Notes: generated from the sequence alone by a model not told the origin. A stretch of DNA of 64,000 nt from Pegoplata infirma (GCA_963921195.1 OY992539.1:157665307-157729306), one strand, 5' to 3'. Shown: positions 34,076 through 46,802, numbered from the stretch's first letter. A program made the numbers and translations.

Positions 34076-35819
34076 AATCATATGTAATCTTATATGATAC
34101 AATAAAAAGTTTTGTATAACCATATATGTGGACACACAAAAAAAAATTTTGAAATACTGGCATATATAATTATATATGGCTAGTTGTTTGGTCAAAAAAA
34201 TATTTTTTTTATACATGATTATATCAAAATATATATTCCATTACATATGCGAGCATTTATAAATATATATTGAGTTTAGACGAAATTTGCGTATATATAG
34301 TACCATACAAACAAAGATATGTTATCGTTTAAGACACATATAATTATATCTATTATTTTTGTTGGAAATTTTTTTAGTATGGAACCATATATAGTTTTAA
34401 ATGGTATTATATTAGTCATATATAATTATACATAAATTGATACTGGATTTTTTGTTTAGTAAAGTCCTATACATAATTAGATATAAAGTCACGTATAATA
34501 ATGTATGAAATCGGATTAAGTTTTATGTGCAACGTATGATTACATCTACCATTTATATTAATATATTATGAACAATATAATTAGATATGATTTTATATGA
34601 CATCATTTAAAAAAATTGGAAAATTTCAAAGTGAGATATAATTTTATACTTTGACTCATATAGTTGTATATGATTTTATGAAAACGTATAAAATAATATA
34701 CATTTATATGAATTCCTTTTTACTCGGGTCTTGAAAAAAACTTGGAAAAATTTAAAAAAATCGAGTCATGTTAAATTTTATATAAAACACTTAGAAAATG
34801 TTTTCAAAAAAAATTGTCCTTGGAAAAACTTAGAAAAATTTAAAAAATGGAGTCATATAAAATTTTATATAAAACACTTAGAAAATATTTGCGATAAAAA
34901 AATGTTCCTTGAAAAAAACTTAGAAAAAATTTAAAAGATGGAGTCATATAAAATTTTATATTAAAACACATAGAAAATATTCGTGAAAAAAAGTGGTGCT
35001 TGGAAAAAATAAAAAAAATATGAAGTCATATGAAATTTTATAAAACACTTTGAAAATATTTGCGATAAAAATATGTGCTTGGAAAAAGCTTAAAAAAAAA
35101 TAAAAAATAATGGAGGCATATAAAATTTTATATAAAACACTTAGAAATTTGCAATGATGCATGGGACCAGATGTTACAACATATAGTTATGTATGGCGAT
35201 ATCTTAAAAAAATCGCACATCAAAATTTATTATATAAATTTATCTTGTAAGACATAGTGTCACACATGATCATATATGAAATAATATGACTATATAAAAG
35301 TATATAAGGTCATATTAAATTATTTTTACTCGGGTATTGTTGTTTTTTTAAAGAAATATCAATAATAAACGGAGCAATAATTTAACACGTCTTTACTCTT
35401 TGATATTTATTATTAATAAATTTCTTTATTCAAATAAACACACAAAAAATTTGTGTCTTATGGACTTATACAATTTAGATACGTCCCATTTTTTTTGTTC
35501 TAAAAGTACTATAATAGTACCATATTTTTAGTTTTTAAAGCGCTTTCAAAGCTCTTTAAAATAGCAACGGCATACCGTTTACCGTGGTTATCATTTTGGA
35601 CGCTGGGAGAGTACTAAACTGTGATGCTTTCCCAGCACTCAAGCGACCATAAAAAGTACTTTGCCAGCGCTCTCCCGTTCGTATTTTTCTGCCTGGGTAC
35701 ATATAACTCCATATGAAAATTAAGAAAATCTGTTAACTTATATGTAATCATATAATGTTTTATATGATTGGATAAAATTATATACGTCTATATATAATTG
35801 TTTTTACTCGGGTAATGAA

Positions 35820-36560
35820 CATTTTCATTACTTTCAATTTAAGGTTGCAATTTTCCTTTACATATCTACTGCTATTTCACATTTAATCAATGAATACTTT
35901 TATTAATTTTTTGAAAAAAACTTCATAAAACGTTTCAAACCAGTTCTATTAATATTTTCATTATTTAAATGTAAGTTTTCATTGAGAGGAACTTTGATGA
36001 CACCATTTTCATTGACCAAATTAAACCAGTCTTTGGTTGAAAGCGTGAGTGATTTTTCATTAGGCTTATGTCAATTTTCATTCTTTTCACGAAGCTTTTT
36101 TTTAGTGCAGGAAATTCTAGAAGCATTGCTCTTTCTCAATTAATACGTAATGAGTTACGGCTTTCTAAAAATCCCGAACAAAAAAAAAACATGATTGCGT
36201 TGTCTAAGAATATCTACAACTTGATAACATGAAGAAAGTACATCCTCCTTTAATGCTGTGATAAAACTAGAAAGTTCTACTACAAAATTAAGGGTCTTTT
36301 ATAACGCATCTTGTAAAACATCCAATGGTATGTCTCTAAATGATGTTCATTCAGGCCCTATTCTATTGGAGATTCCATCGATACGCCCTTAATAGTGATA
36401 TCGGGAAAATTTATCGAAAAATCCTTGTCAAACTGAATGACACTCCATTTCAAAGAATACTTTTCATAAGCTGCTTAAACGAAGAGATTTAAGACTATCA
36501 ATTGAAAACAATTACTTTTGGAGTAAACTGTGCACCCACAGTTGATAATCCGCACTCTTA
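35820..36560. other. Unassigned, probably upstream part of the Pao remnant
   Basis: Some lines from 36120 on look like heavily mutated pol coding sequence leading to the RT at 36590, but no motif can be read with confidence. Confidence 0.35.
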
Positions 36561-36589
36561 CAATTGACCTCAGATGTTGAGAAATCGTT

Positions 36590-37700
36590 TCCGTTAGCAA
36601 GTGACATTCTTACAAATTTTATGTATGTAGACGATGCATTATATGGAGCTCCAGACATTCCTACAGCAATTCAGGCAAGGACCAGCTTAAATATGCCCTT
36701 CGTTCAGCCGGTTTCAATCTTCGAAAATTAACATCTAATTCTCCAGACATACTTGAAGGCATTCCAAAATCTGATCTTTTAAAGAAGATTTTTGCAAATT
36801 CGAGGATACTAGCAATGCTAACACCCTTGGATGGAATACACAGTCTGAAATTTAATACTTTTCCACAAAACTTTATCCAGTCGAAAAACATTACCAAATG
36901 AGAAAATCTGTCCGAAAAATTCAAACTGTGTGATCCTGCTTGTTGGCTTTCTCCATTTATCATTTTTCCGAAAATCCTAATGAGATATATATAGGAATAT
37001 AGATCTGATTGGGATCAATGCCATCCAGATACCTTTCTACACGACTGGAATCTTTTTATCCAACATTATACAGACATTTATAAGATTAAAATTCCTAAAC
37101 GGGTATCCTTCACTCCAAAGTGCAAAATGGAGATTCACGGATTCTGTGATGCATCCGAGAAAGCATACGCTGCAGCCATTTACATTAAAATTATATTCAA
37201 TGGATTGTCATCAGTTTCACTTTTGACATCCAAGTCCAAGGTCATTCCTGTCAAGTGTATTTCTCTTCCAAGACCTGAATTTTGCGGAGCAGTCATTTTG
37301 TCGAAAATAAATGTATATAAATGGTGTAATTCGACAAATGTGCTAGCCAGGTTTAATCACCCTGTTACTGGAAAACTTTCGTGGCAAACAGAGTGTTTAA
37401 AATACTACAAAATATCGGCTGTAAAAACTTGTGTCACGTGCCCTCACAATTCAATACATCTGTTGTAAATATTCCTGATATTGAAGAGCAACAAAAGCCA
37501 ATTCGAGTAAACTTTTTCTATTTTTTTCAATTACAACGACATTTTAGATAGATTCTAATTCTTTTATCATAAAAGCTAGCATTTTCAAACAAGTATAAAG
37601 ACATCCTAAACAACGATACAACAAGCCCTATTCTAGACATTAATTCATTCGTAGATTCAGATTAAATTCTTCGTGTTAACGGTCGGCTTAGGTTGTAAGT
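36590..37700 (+). pseudogene. Decayed Pao-type pol (RT end, RNase H, linker)
   Basis: On the + strand, in broken frames, the RT catalytic block YVDDALYG, then RSAGFNLRKL (about 36620-36730), then the RNase H start HGFCDASEKAYAAAIYI and a SLPRPEFCGAVILSKI block (37127-37300) can be read. A pre-integrase segment (about 37600-37690) follows. Several stops and frameshifts make it inactive. The order RT - RNase H with YVDD and FCDASEKAYAA is typical of BEL/Pao polyproteins. It is far more decayed than the BEL element at 46067-56431. Confidence 0.75.
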
Positions 37701-37894
37701 GGTTGCTGACGTTTTGCGCCAGCATACATGGACTTTGGACAAATTATTCTTCCATACCTTACAAACTAATCCCTCTTCTACAAACTCGTTAATTCCTAAC
37801 GATTTCTTTTCCACACTTTCAACTTCATTCATTTTTCATTATTTCTTATCATCCTAGATACACCATGTCGTCAAGTTACGATGCACGAGAGCTC

Positions 37895-38510
37895 ATAGTG
37901 AAAGGGCAATCAAGCCATGGTTCATTTCAATGCCGAGTGTGTAAAAAAGTCCATAGTTCATAAGAATGAATGTCGAAAAACGTCTTCGAACAGTGCTTTT
38001 AACTTATTACTACACTAACTGTCTTGCTCATTAACACTCCAAACAGAGGTATTTTCAGAACACTGGTTGCCACAAGTGCACAAAAAGACACCATACACTC
38101 TTGCATCTTGATAAATCACCTCCAAGCTTTGAATTAAGTCCATCCACTTCATCAGTATTCAACCGTGCTCATCTCAACTTTCCATTACTGCATCAGTATT
38201 TATCATTCATAAACAACAGCGTCAAACTGTTCGAATGATTATCAAACGTTTGTTTACCACAAAGCGGTATTACTTAATCATCAGTGCAATGCATCACCTA
38301 AACACCTTTAAATTGGATGAAATATTCGGCATCGTTCCGTTGATTTCTAAAGATGACCGTGAAATTCGTGTCACAGTAGATGCAAAATTAGCACCAAGAA
38401 CCCCGATCAAAACACCAATATCATCACTTAATTCATCCATTATCTCAGAATTCATTTATCTAATGCTCGGAGATCCAGATTTCCGCACATCACTGGGCTA
38501 CTTGTAAATA
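37895..38510 (+). pseudogene. Decayed Pao-type gag zinc-knuckle region
   Basis: A broken frame reads a CCHC-like knuckle (FQCRVCKKVH) and then GCHKCTKRHHTLLHLDKSPP, the last knuckle and following residues typical of BEL/Pao gag. It lies downstream of the pol remnant in the same orientation, the reverse of the normal gag-pol order. It may be a second element or a rearrangement. A frame of 90 codons (38235-38507) is in a different phase and not a gene. Confidence 0.6.
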
Positions 38511-38769
38511 TTGAAAAACGATGCACGTTGGGATAAATTCAAAAGTGACGTTTTATTCAAATATGAATTTTATTTTTTTATGGAAATTTCTGATATGAGG
38601 TTAAAGAAGATAAAATTATGAATCAATATCTGAAAAACCATTATTCTAAGTTTTTTTCTTTTTTTATATACACTTTGTTTTGCTATTATTGAATCGCCTT
38701 TCTTAGGCCTAACAATAAGTATTTAAATCTTAAAACTCTAACTTAAAATAATAGACACTCCAAAGGAGC

Positions 38770-39639
38770 CATTTTGTTATATGGGCCTGATAGTTACAAG
38801 CGCGGCAAGTCTGCACGACGCAGTCTTGAATGTCCCTGGGTTCGTGTCAAGACTCTAGCCAAGGGGTTTGGGTGATTTTCCAGTTTATCAGCATATCTTG
38901 TCCTTATTGTGATAAACTCATCTTTAGCAAATGGTATGTTAAGATCCCTGTGTATATTCTCGTTGCGAATAAACCATGTCGCGCCGGTCATAGTTTTGAG
39001 AATTTTTTATTGTGCCCTCTGTATAAGTTCTATATTGGATGCGCTTGCAGTTGGATACCGTAGGTCCAAATTGGTTTTAATATATAGTTATACAGGGTGA
39101 CTTTTGAAACAAGGCTAAGTTTGGAATATTTGTAAATTAACCAGTGTAAATTGCTGGATTTCAGCTTCATTTGAAACCTCTTGGCTTCTATGTGCTTTCG
39201 CCATGTTAATCGCCTGTCCAAATGAATGCCAAGGTATGTAACATTCTCAGATTGTGGGATATGTTCTCCATTTAGGGAGACAGGGGGACAAGTTCCTGTT
39301 CTTGAGTAAAACGTGCTTGCTTTTCAAAGCATTGACTTTTATTCGCCAATTTTTAAACCACGTCTCCACAATTCTAAGATGGTTATTAAGTTCAATTGAT
39401 GCAACGGATGGATTCGTGTGTGTACTAATAATTGCTGTATCGTCTGCAAAAGTTGACGTTAGCAGACGGTCGTTAGTTGGCAAATCTGATGTAAAAATCA
39501 AATATAAAATAGGACCAAGTACACTTCCCTGCGGAACTCCAGCTTTCATTTCAAAATCTCCAGATGTAGTATCCTTATATTTTACCCTGAATTTTCGGTT
39601 AAGAAGATAGGATTCAAGTAGCTTATGAGTACAGGTGGG
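38770..39639 (-). pseudogene. Jockey ORF2, RT C-terminal part
   Basis: Reads KLLESYLLNRKF, MKAGVPQGSVLGPILYLIF and TFADDTAII (catalytic YADD-type motif, here FADD), then the thumb and C-terminal Jockey blocks (RRLTWRKHIEAKR, YGIQLQ) in shifted frames. At least two frameshifts separate the parts. It continues upstream at 40300 on the other side of an inserted LINE. Confidence 0.85.
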
Positions 39640-40300
39640 TAAAAGACCTTTTCTTCTTCTTTATTTGCCTATTCGTTTTTCGAATGTTAGCGACCAATAC
39701 AATTACATTTCATATTATTTTCTAATAATGTCATAAAAGTTTTACTATTTCGGAAAATGTTTCCCGATTTCTCGCCTCACTCATCAGATTGCCTGCGTCA
39801 CGGATACCAGTCCACGCTTGTATGTTATTAAGCCACGTTAATTCTTTTCTTCCTCTACTAAGCTTTCCTTCAATGTTTGTTCTTGTAATTACTTGTAACA
39901 GTTTGTATTTTGGATTTCTCATAATGTGGCCTAAGTACGCTGTTTTACGTTTCTTAATGGTTAGTAAAAGCTCTCTATTTCGATGTATTCGTCTCAGTAC
40001 TTCGCCGTTTGATACAAAGTGGGTCCATGGTATTTTGAGAATTCGTCGATAGATCCACATTTCAAAGGCTTCGATCTTCTTTACATCAGCTGCTTTTATG
40101 GTCCATACTTCCATTGCATAAAGAAGAACAGACTATACATAGGTCTTGACAAATCGTATTTTTGTGTCAATATTAATGTCGTGACTGGTTAAAACTTTTT
40201 TATACTTAAAAAATGCGTCTCTTGCCATTTCAATACGACATCTTATTTCTTTTGAACTATCCCACTGGTCAGTGAGACCTTTTACCTTAATTAATAGACC
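39640..40300 (-). pseudogene. RTE-like LINE fragment inserted in Jockey ORF2
   Basis: A 5'-truncated - strand LINE 3' end. It reads TKIRFVKTYV, then EVWTIKAADVKKIEAFEMWI and RKTAYLGHIMRNPKYKLLQV, the C-terminal region of RTE-type or related LINE ORFs, and ends WLNNIQAWTG ... EIVKLL. A 3' tail ending 'aaataaagaagaagaaaa' (about 39650-39670 on the + coordinates) follows. The Jockey frame breaks at 'FDKVWHEGL' on one side and resumes at 'THKLLESYL' on the other. Confidence 0.78.
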
Positions 40301-41956
40301 CTCGTGCCAGACTTTGTCGAAAGCCTGCGCGACGTCAAGAAAAATCGCTGAACAATATTTCTTTTCCTCGTAGGCCTTTCTTATCTCGCTTGTAATGCGG
40401 TTTACTTGTTCTATTGTTCCATGCTTTTCGCGGAAACCAAACTGGTGAGCAGGAATAACGTTACAGTTTTACAGTTTTCTCAACCTCGTAAGGGTTGATT
40501 ATAAAATTAGTCATAGCAGCTCTGTTAGGCGGTTCAGGGAGCGTAAAGTCATGATCCGGTGGATTTGGTTCAAAGACTGAACATAAATGTTCGGCGGAGG
40601 TGCACGCTTTGTCTTCATCACTCCGTGCCCAATTTTCACTTTTATTTCTAAGTGGTGGCTCGCCCTCTACCGGTGTTTTCATATTTTTTGCAGCCTTCCA
40701 CAACGAATAATTGGTGGAGCTTGAATTTTCCAGTCCCTCTATATAAGACATATTTCTACGATCCTCTTTTAAATGAAGGGCTTCTCTCAGTTTTCTTGTA
40801 GCCTCTGACAGCCTCTGCTTTGCAGCAGGAGATCTACAATTTTGCCATGCTCTTCTCAGTTTTCTTTTTTGCGTTATAAGTTTTTCAATCTCAGAATTTG
40901 ATAGATATGATTCACGGTTTGAAGTTATTTCACTCTGAAGAGTCGAGTGTTAAGCTGCTGACCTAATAATAAACGTTAAGTCCTGTACGCATTCTTCAAT
41001 ATCCCCCTCACACTCCAATGTTGGATCACTGTGGATGTGACTACTTATATATTTCTTATATTTTAACCAATTGATTCTATAAGACGTTAATACACAGGGT
41101 TTTTTCAGCTCCTTAGGATCATCATAATAATTTACTATGACAGGAGAAAAAAAAAAAAGGGGGGGCCCTGTAGGTCAGTTGGTAGCGTGCTAGCCTATGA
41201 AACAGGGGGTCGTGGGTTCGATTCCCACTAAACCCTTGGTCGATTTCGCTACAACGAGACGTCGGTCATTGTTACCAGTTCTTGGTTAGGTTTAAATTAT
41301 TAAAAATGATTTGTAATTAAATTGGAAATAAATAAAAACTGATCGTTGGATCAAAATTATTATTATGACAGGAGAATGGTCGGAAGAGAGGCCGAATGAT
41401 GTTTCAACTTGTACTTTATTTCTATCAATATTCTTGTTTATTTTTTTTTTTTACCTGTTTTTTTGATCAACTAGCAAGTAGTAAAGCTGTCTTCCCCTGG
41501 GGTTTATAAGACGTGATCCCCAATAGGTGTGCTTAGTATTGTAATCCCCGCAAGCCAGGAAACGACTTCCAAGTGTTTTAAAGAACTCGTCGATTTGGTT
41601 GTGTGTAACCGAAAAACGTGGTGGGCAGTATATTGCTGATAGAGTAAGGCCACCATGTCCACAATAAATGTGAATTGATGTAGCCTGAAGGTAGTTCTTG
41701 GAAAAGTCTTCTAAAGCATGATGTTCTATTCTATTCTATTCCTAATAAGAATACCAGAGCCACCATGTGCCTTACCGTCAGGGTGATTTGTTTTATGGAA
41801 TGTATATGCGGGAATATTAAAACAATATCTATTTGTCAGACGTGTTTCTGAAAGTAGCAACACATCTATATTTTCACGCGATAGAAAACTAGACATCTCA
41901 CCCTTATGCTGGGTTACGCCGTTAGCATTCCAAAAACATATTTTCAAGAAACTCAT
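40300..41956 (-). pseudogene. Jockey ORF2, endonuclease and RT N-terminal part
   Basis: Starts MSFLKICFWNANGV at 41956, an APE-type endonuclease, with LLLSETRL and the later SDHSPVIV split by the SINE (41149-41363). The linker (NSEIEKLITQKRKLRRAWQN, about 40880) leads to the RT N-terminal region, which jumps near 40462 from VEKTVKL to PAHQFGFREKHGT, about 60 codons short of the usual length, so an internal deletion is likely. HQFGFREKHGT and AIFLDVAQAFDKVWHEG (RT blocks with a catalytic Asp) end the segment at the inserted LINE. Frameshifts and a stop show it is dead. Confidence 0.85.
41149..41363 (+). mobile_element. tRNA-derived SINE with 13-bp target duplication
   Basis: An A-box-like 'taggtcagttggtagcgtg' and B box 'gtgggttcgattcccac' form a tRNA-like head. 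The body 'cgctacaacgagacg' and tail 'cagttcttggttaggttt' also occur in the copy at 12870-13018. TATGACAGGAGAA lies at 41136-41148 and 41364-41376. Removing the SINE and one copy rejoins the Jockey endonuclease frame near the SDH motif. An A-run stands at the 5' end, which is unusual. Confidence 0.85.
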
Positions 41957-43329
41957 TTTTGTGCCAGTAGGGTGAGCAAATTATTATTTTTCTCTTTCAG
42001 TTCTTGCATTGTAGTTTGCATAGATACCATGAAGGCATTCATCGAATTTTGCATGGATGATACAATTGTATTCATGGTCTGCATTAGGGCGTAGAACATC
42101 GATTCCAAACCTCCCGCATTCGGGGGACTACTGAGCTGCTGAGAACCCGATCTTAGTGTATTTGCATACGAAGAACCTGAAGTAGGTTGTGCTTGCTGTA
42201 CCGCTGGCGGTACTGAGGATGTTTCCGTTACTGGTACTGATAGAGAGCGCATGGTGGGTTGCACAGCTGGCGCAGAAATGTTTACATTCTGGTTAGCCAA
42301 GTCTGGTCCGGATTCTACAATTTGGCCCCGGGATACTCTACGATGGAAAACATAACGCTCAGAGTAAATTGGATGAGTTTCATTTTTCTTTAATTTCCTG
42401 TTTTCAGGCTCCAACTCAACTTTAAATATTGGTTGGGGAATTTTATTCTTATTAAAAATATTTACTACTACCTTAACATTGTAGCCCTTTCTTCTAGAGC
42501 CTCCTTGATTTCATTAGGGTCTACACTGGATTCGATTCCCTTAATAACCACACTTAAGCCTTTACTACTCGTTAAGTTGGTAGGTATAATAACTTTTCTC
42601 GCTATCATGTAAGAACTTTTATATAACCCTTTAGTTCTTCTCAGTGTAGACCTGAACTTTCGTCTCGTGTATTTTACCCTTTTGGATCGGAATAATATGG
42701 AATGTATTTTTACCAATAGGTTCTGTAAAATCAGACACCAATTTATTGGAGCTACGCTCACGAAGAAAAATTGGCGGTGGTCTATAATTAACCTCTTTAC
42801 GGGCACTACCCAGACCTGAATTCGGTTCTCTCAACAGTGCAAAACGATTGTTATTCAAGTGATCCGATGTTTCATTTTTATTAGCGGTTTTCTGCTTTTT
42901 ACCGGTATTATTATTTCCATTTTGTGGGCTTCGGATTCTTTTAATATGAAAATAGCGATCTAAACCAGTCTGTATTGCTGGTTGCCTACTTGTTCCTGCT
43001 CCTACGTTTGTAATTGGTGTTTGATGTGTACTTACATGTGTGTGTAACATACTTACAGAAATCTCTTCAGTTTTCTTATTAGGAGTATTAAGAGAGGAAG
43101 AGCTAATATTAACAATTTTGGTACTCTCTAGATTTGTTTTTTTATTCATATTTTTTGGCGGGTTATTATTTTCATTTAAGAGTAACACTGGTGAACATGA
43201 TTGAGCTCTTTCAAATGATTTTGCACTCAAATAATTTTTATTTAATTTGGGGTCATAAAAATTTGCTTTATTATTGCAATTTTCATCATTAAAAGAGAAG
43301 TATGCATTTCTGCTACTGTTTATACTGAG
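41953..43329 (-). pseudogene. Jockey ORF1 (Gag-like), frameshifted
   Basis: Three overlapping frames form one decayed ORF1 product, a nucleic-acid-binding Gag-like protein. The N-terminal region is Ser/Asn-rich, followed by PPIFLRERSSNKLVSDFTEP, then YMIARKVIIPTNLTSSKGLS and the GIESSVDPNEIKEALEERA block (RRM-like PRE_C2HC region). The last part (42414-41953) is Pro/Ser/Gln-rich with MQ-rich coiled-coil-like residues. Frameshifts occur near 42650 and 42440. The start codon lies beyond the hAT insertion, at about 44937. Confidence 0.8.
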
Positions 43330-44887
43330 TAGGACGGGTCGATTTTTTTTGTCAAAAATCGTATAGCAAAAACATAATCTACAAGAAATTCTAAGAACAT
43401 TTCCCAAAGAAACCATGTTTCTTAAATCAAACCCTATACCGCGCCTAAGGACATAAAGATTTGTCCGTCCGTCCTTTTTTCATAAGCAAAACATAGAACT
43501 TGACTCTTTTTTGGTGTTTGTGTTAATTTTTGAGTATGCTCTGAGGTATATAGTAAAATTTTATTGGCAACATTTTTGTAGAACATTTCATCTCCACCCT
43601 CCCCCTCTTTCGCGGTGTTTTTTGCGATTTGTTAGAATAGAGTCAAAAATACCGTTATGAGGGGGAGTTAGAGGGTTAATATGTTCCACAAAAATATTTG
43701 CCATAATATTTTCTACAAAGTTGCTGAACATACCCTACACCTCAGATGTAAAGAAAACATAGTTTTATATACCTATATGCTGCAATAACATAAAACAATT
43801 AGTAAAACATTGCCGCTGGATATAATTCGAACAATTTTTGGGATTATGACCGGTATATTAGATATATTAGTATATTAGACATAATACCTAGTATATTAGA
43901 CATAATACCTGAAATGGAGAAATAAGTAATTAGATTGATTTGTAATGAAAACGCCAAAGATGAAAAATTATAATAAGAAATTTTATTAATAAATCGCTGC
44001 TTTTATCGTTAATCCATGATAATTTTAATTCATTATTTATTTTATATTGGGCTGCAGTATATTAACATGTAGCGTGATACTCTGAAAGTAAGTGCAGGGT
44101 TGTGGGTTCAATTCCCTCCAAAGCCATTGTATGTTAATTACAAAGGGAAGCTGGTGCAACGGTTTTTTCTTAGTAAACAAAAGTATGTTATTGAGGATCA
44201 TAATATTTCGTCAAAAAAAAAAACACATAGATACTTTTGTGGGATAAAATTGGAGAGTTGCATATCGGAGAGAAAAAAAAGCTATGTTCGATAAAAATTT
44301 TTGATAACTGAATATTTTTTTACATCAGTATTTGATTTATTTTGAGTAAAATTTTTTTTTTTAATTTTTGTAAAAAAAAAAATTTTTCGAGTGCAAATTT
44401 TTTTGAGTGTAATTTTTTTTTTGAGTGTAATATTTTTTTTTAGTTTTTTTGATTGACAAAAATAGTTTCAAAAATATTTTTTTTTGGCTTATATTTTTTT
44501 TTCAAAGATTGTTTAGGGTTTTTTTCAACACGGGAGTTTCGGTTAAAACCCATCTGAAATTCCCCATTTTGCTAATAACTTATGAACCACTTGACAGATT
44601 TCGCTGAAATTTAGTATTAATCTGACCGGAAGTATAAAAAATATATAGTCGCTACGCTTCAGCAGCTTGCCGTATATATTTTTATTCTTCCGCTAACATT
44701 TGAAAGTTAGCGTGTTTCACACAGACAGAAAGACAGACGGACGGATTTTCATGTCGTAAGGCGCGGTATAGGTTTTGATTTTAGACCAATGGTTTCTTTG
44801 GAAAACTTTCTTAGAATTTCTTGTAGATTTTGTTTTTGCTATACGATTTTTCAGTTTTTTTCGATCCATACAAATCGACCCGCCCTA
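43330..44887. mobile_element. hAT-type element in Jockey ORF1, TSD ATACTGAG
   Basis: 1,558 bp with inverted ends TAGGACGGGTCGATTTTT / 'aatcgacccgcccta' that stay alike for about 150 bp (both arms contain 'ccctataccgcgcc' or its complement). Exact ATACTGAG lies at 43322-43329 and 44888-44895. Removing it and one copy keeps the Jockey frame (L-S-I) open. The interior has a tRNA-like relic near 44085-44120 and no transposase. Confidence 0.95.
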
Positions 44888-44894
44888 ATACTGA

Positions 44895-44937
44895 GCCTCT
44901 GCTCATTTGATTTTGCACTCAAATCACTCATACACTC
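44895..44937 (-). pseudogene. Jockey ORF1 start
   Basis: On the - strand an ATG at 44937 opens MSDLSAKSNEQRLSI, which runs in frame into the ORF1 sequence on the far side of the hAT insertion. A short similar phrase (LSAKSFERAQ) occurs about 50 codons later and may be an old internal duplication. Confidence 0.65.
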
Positions 44938-45599
44938 TTTACGTATGTAAAGATCAAATAAAAGAAAAAAAATTACACGAACAAAAGACTAAAATCTTAG
45001 TTGTGTTAATTTAAACATATATTTTTTTTGTTTATTAAAATAATCTTTTTTAGCACTGGTGTTTATAAAAATTTATTTAAACACAAAACTGTTTATAGTT
45101 TTTTTAGCGTCTTTTCGCAATTGTAGATTTATTTTTATTTTTTTAACGAAATATTTATTAAAAAAAAACACGGACCGGGTTGAAAACACGTCTGACTCTC
45201 ACGGAGGTTTACTCTTTTTTTCCTAAGTTGTTTCCTTTTTTTATTCTATTCTAAGTTGTTTGCTTTTTTGGCAGTGTGTCATCAAAGTCAAAAAAATGTT
45301 TGGTAGTTTTGGACCGCAGCACAGTGGGGAAAAATGGATTTTTTTTGACCGATTTTGCCTACAGGTCGCAATTCTTAACCGATTTTTGTTTTTCTTCTTT
45401 TGAATTTTAGCTAATAAAATTCCTCATCGGTCTGTCATGGTGGATTTTTAGAAATTGTTTTTTTTTTTTATTTGACTATTTTTTTAAACTTCGGAAAATA
45501 TTAATTTTTTTAGAATTTTTGCTCTAAAAAATGTAATAGGCAGAGGACGAATAAACTGTATGGACAAAATTAAAGGTATTTGAACCCCTTATAAATGAC

Positions 45600-46030
45600 A
45601 GTAATAGCATTTGTTAACTTATTATTTTGGTTTTTATAAACATATGAAAACTTAAAAATGTTCACTTTTAAGTACCTATATCATTTTTAATAATGTACCA
45701 ATTTTAATGAAATGTTTTTAGATTAAAGCTTGGTAAATAAAGAATTTTTGCAAAATTGCTTAACTCTTTTTTTTTCGAATTTACAATGTAACAACTTTTT
45801 TTTTTTTTAAACAGACTAAAAAATAATATTTAAATTCCAAAAATCATAAGGTAAAATTTAAGCAAAAAATAAAATATTTTTTTAATTTTGTGTACCAATT
45901 ATGACTAAGCAAAACAAAAGCTTTAATCTAAAAAAGATTTCATTGAAATTGGTACATTATTTTTAAAGATATAGGCTTTTAAAAGTGAAAATTCTTGAAT
46001 TTTTGTCTGGTTATAAAAACCAAAATAATA
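45600..46030. repeat. Inverted-repeat interior of the Transib-like element
   Basis: 'taatgtaccaattttaatga' (about 45693) and 'tcattgaaattggtacatta' (about 45940) are inverted, with 'agattaaagctt' beside them. This forms a foldback of roughly 400 bp at the centre. Confidence 0.65.
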
Positions 46031-46066
46031 ATATATTTTCAACGACGTGATTAGTATAATTACATC

Positions 46067-46544
46067 TGTTAATTTGAGAAATAGTGTAACTCAGCACAAA
46101 CGCATAAATTTGTACTGCACTATTTTGTTTTGGGGCTTTCTAATTTAAATTCACTTCAAGCACTTGTTACTTGAAAAGAAACAAAAGAAAGGAGTCAAAC
46201 AAGAGTTTTTGCTTAACTAATTTGTTTATTATTTATTTACCACTATTTATACTTAAAACTAAGGAACATAATTGCCATAATGGCACTAATCAATTAATTA
46301 CTAAATATGTACAAACATATAAACATAAATATTTTATTAATGCAAACATTGCAAATGTACGACTTCAAGGTTATTGCAAATGACTAACCGTGGGTTTTAT
46401 TTTGGCTTATTTTTAAGTCAACAAATAGAAGAATCAAATGTCATTTTGCAGTATGACCATGAAATCGGTTCATTGCATTGTTCATTGCATAGTCAGCATT
46501 ATTATTTTACAATAAGGAGACATTTATTTATATGAATCTTAACA
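46067..46544 (-). repeat. 3' LTR of the BEL element
   Basis: 478 bp, nearly identical to 55969-56431 apart from a few substitutions and a short extra segment (about 46322-46345). The ends are TGTTAATTTGAG and 'aatcttaaca'. The purine-rich tract on the element strand lies directly next to it, at about 46545-46560. A short + strand frame inside the LTR is not a gene. Confidence 0.92.
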
Positions 46545-46802
46545 TTCTCCCCAGCGTTGAACGAATGTTCAACAAAAGTGGATGCTTCTCAAACTAATAA
46601 AATATATATATTCATATTTTTTTTTGTTTTTTCTATATTATGCACTAACAAATAAACAAAAAATACATCATTTAAAAAAAAATAATATAAATAACATTTC
46701 AGAATATAATGAATTTGTCGTTGTTATCTTGAATTTTTGACCCTCAGTTGCTAGACATCTATCGGATAAACTTCGGATTGAAAAACTAGTTGTTAATTTT
46801 GT

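Larger units (their letters stand above)
32315..35812. mobile_element. CCCGAGTAAAAA element cluster, nested
   Basis: Left ends CCCGAGTAAAAA occur at 32315 and 32600, and right ends TTTTTACTCGGG end at 34728, 35334 and 35812. The 32315 end is preceded by TA, and those at 35334 and 35812 are followed by TA, so at least one element with a 2-bp TA duplication spans 32315 to 35334 or 35812. The arms are rich in 'tatatgattatat' motifs, like the CCCGGG palindromes. Which left end pairs with which right end cannot be settled by eye. Several + and - frames inside are low complexity. Confidence 0.6.
38650..45230 (-). mobile_element. Jockey-clade LINE, full length but broken
   Basis: A - strand non-LTR element. 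The 3' poly-A-rich end is at about 38650, ORF2 lies from 41956 down to about 38770, ORF1 from about 44937 down to 41953, and a probable 5' UTR reaches about 45230. The ORF1 stop overlaps the ORF2 ATG, as in Jockey elements. It is interrupted by a hAT element (43330-44887), a SINE (41149-41363) and an RTE-like LINE (about 39640-40300), and has an internal deletion near 40462. Confidence 0.8.

Noticed and set aside
46171..46383. 70-codon frame, with a copy at 56073-56270
   Set aside because: Both are within the LTRs; the two copies differ by a deletion that ignores codon use.
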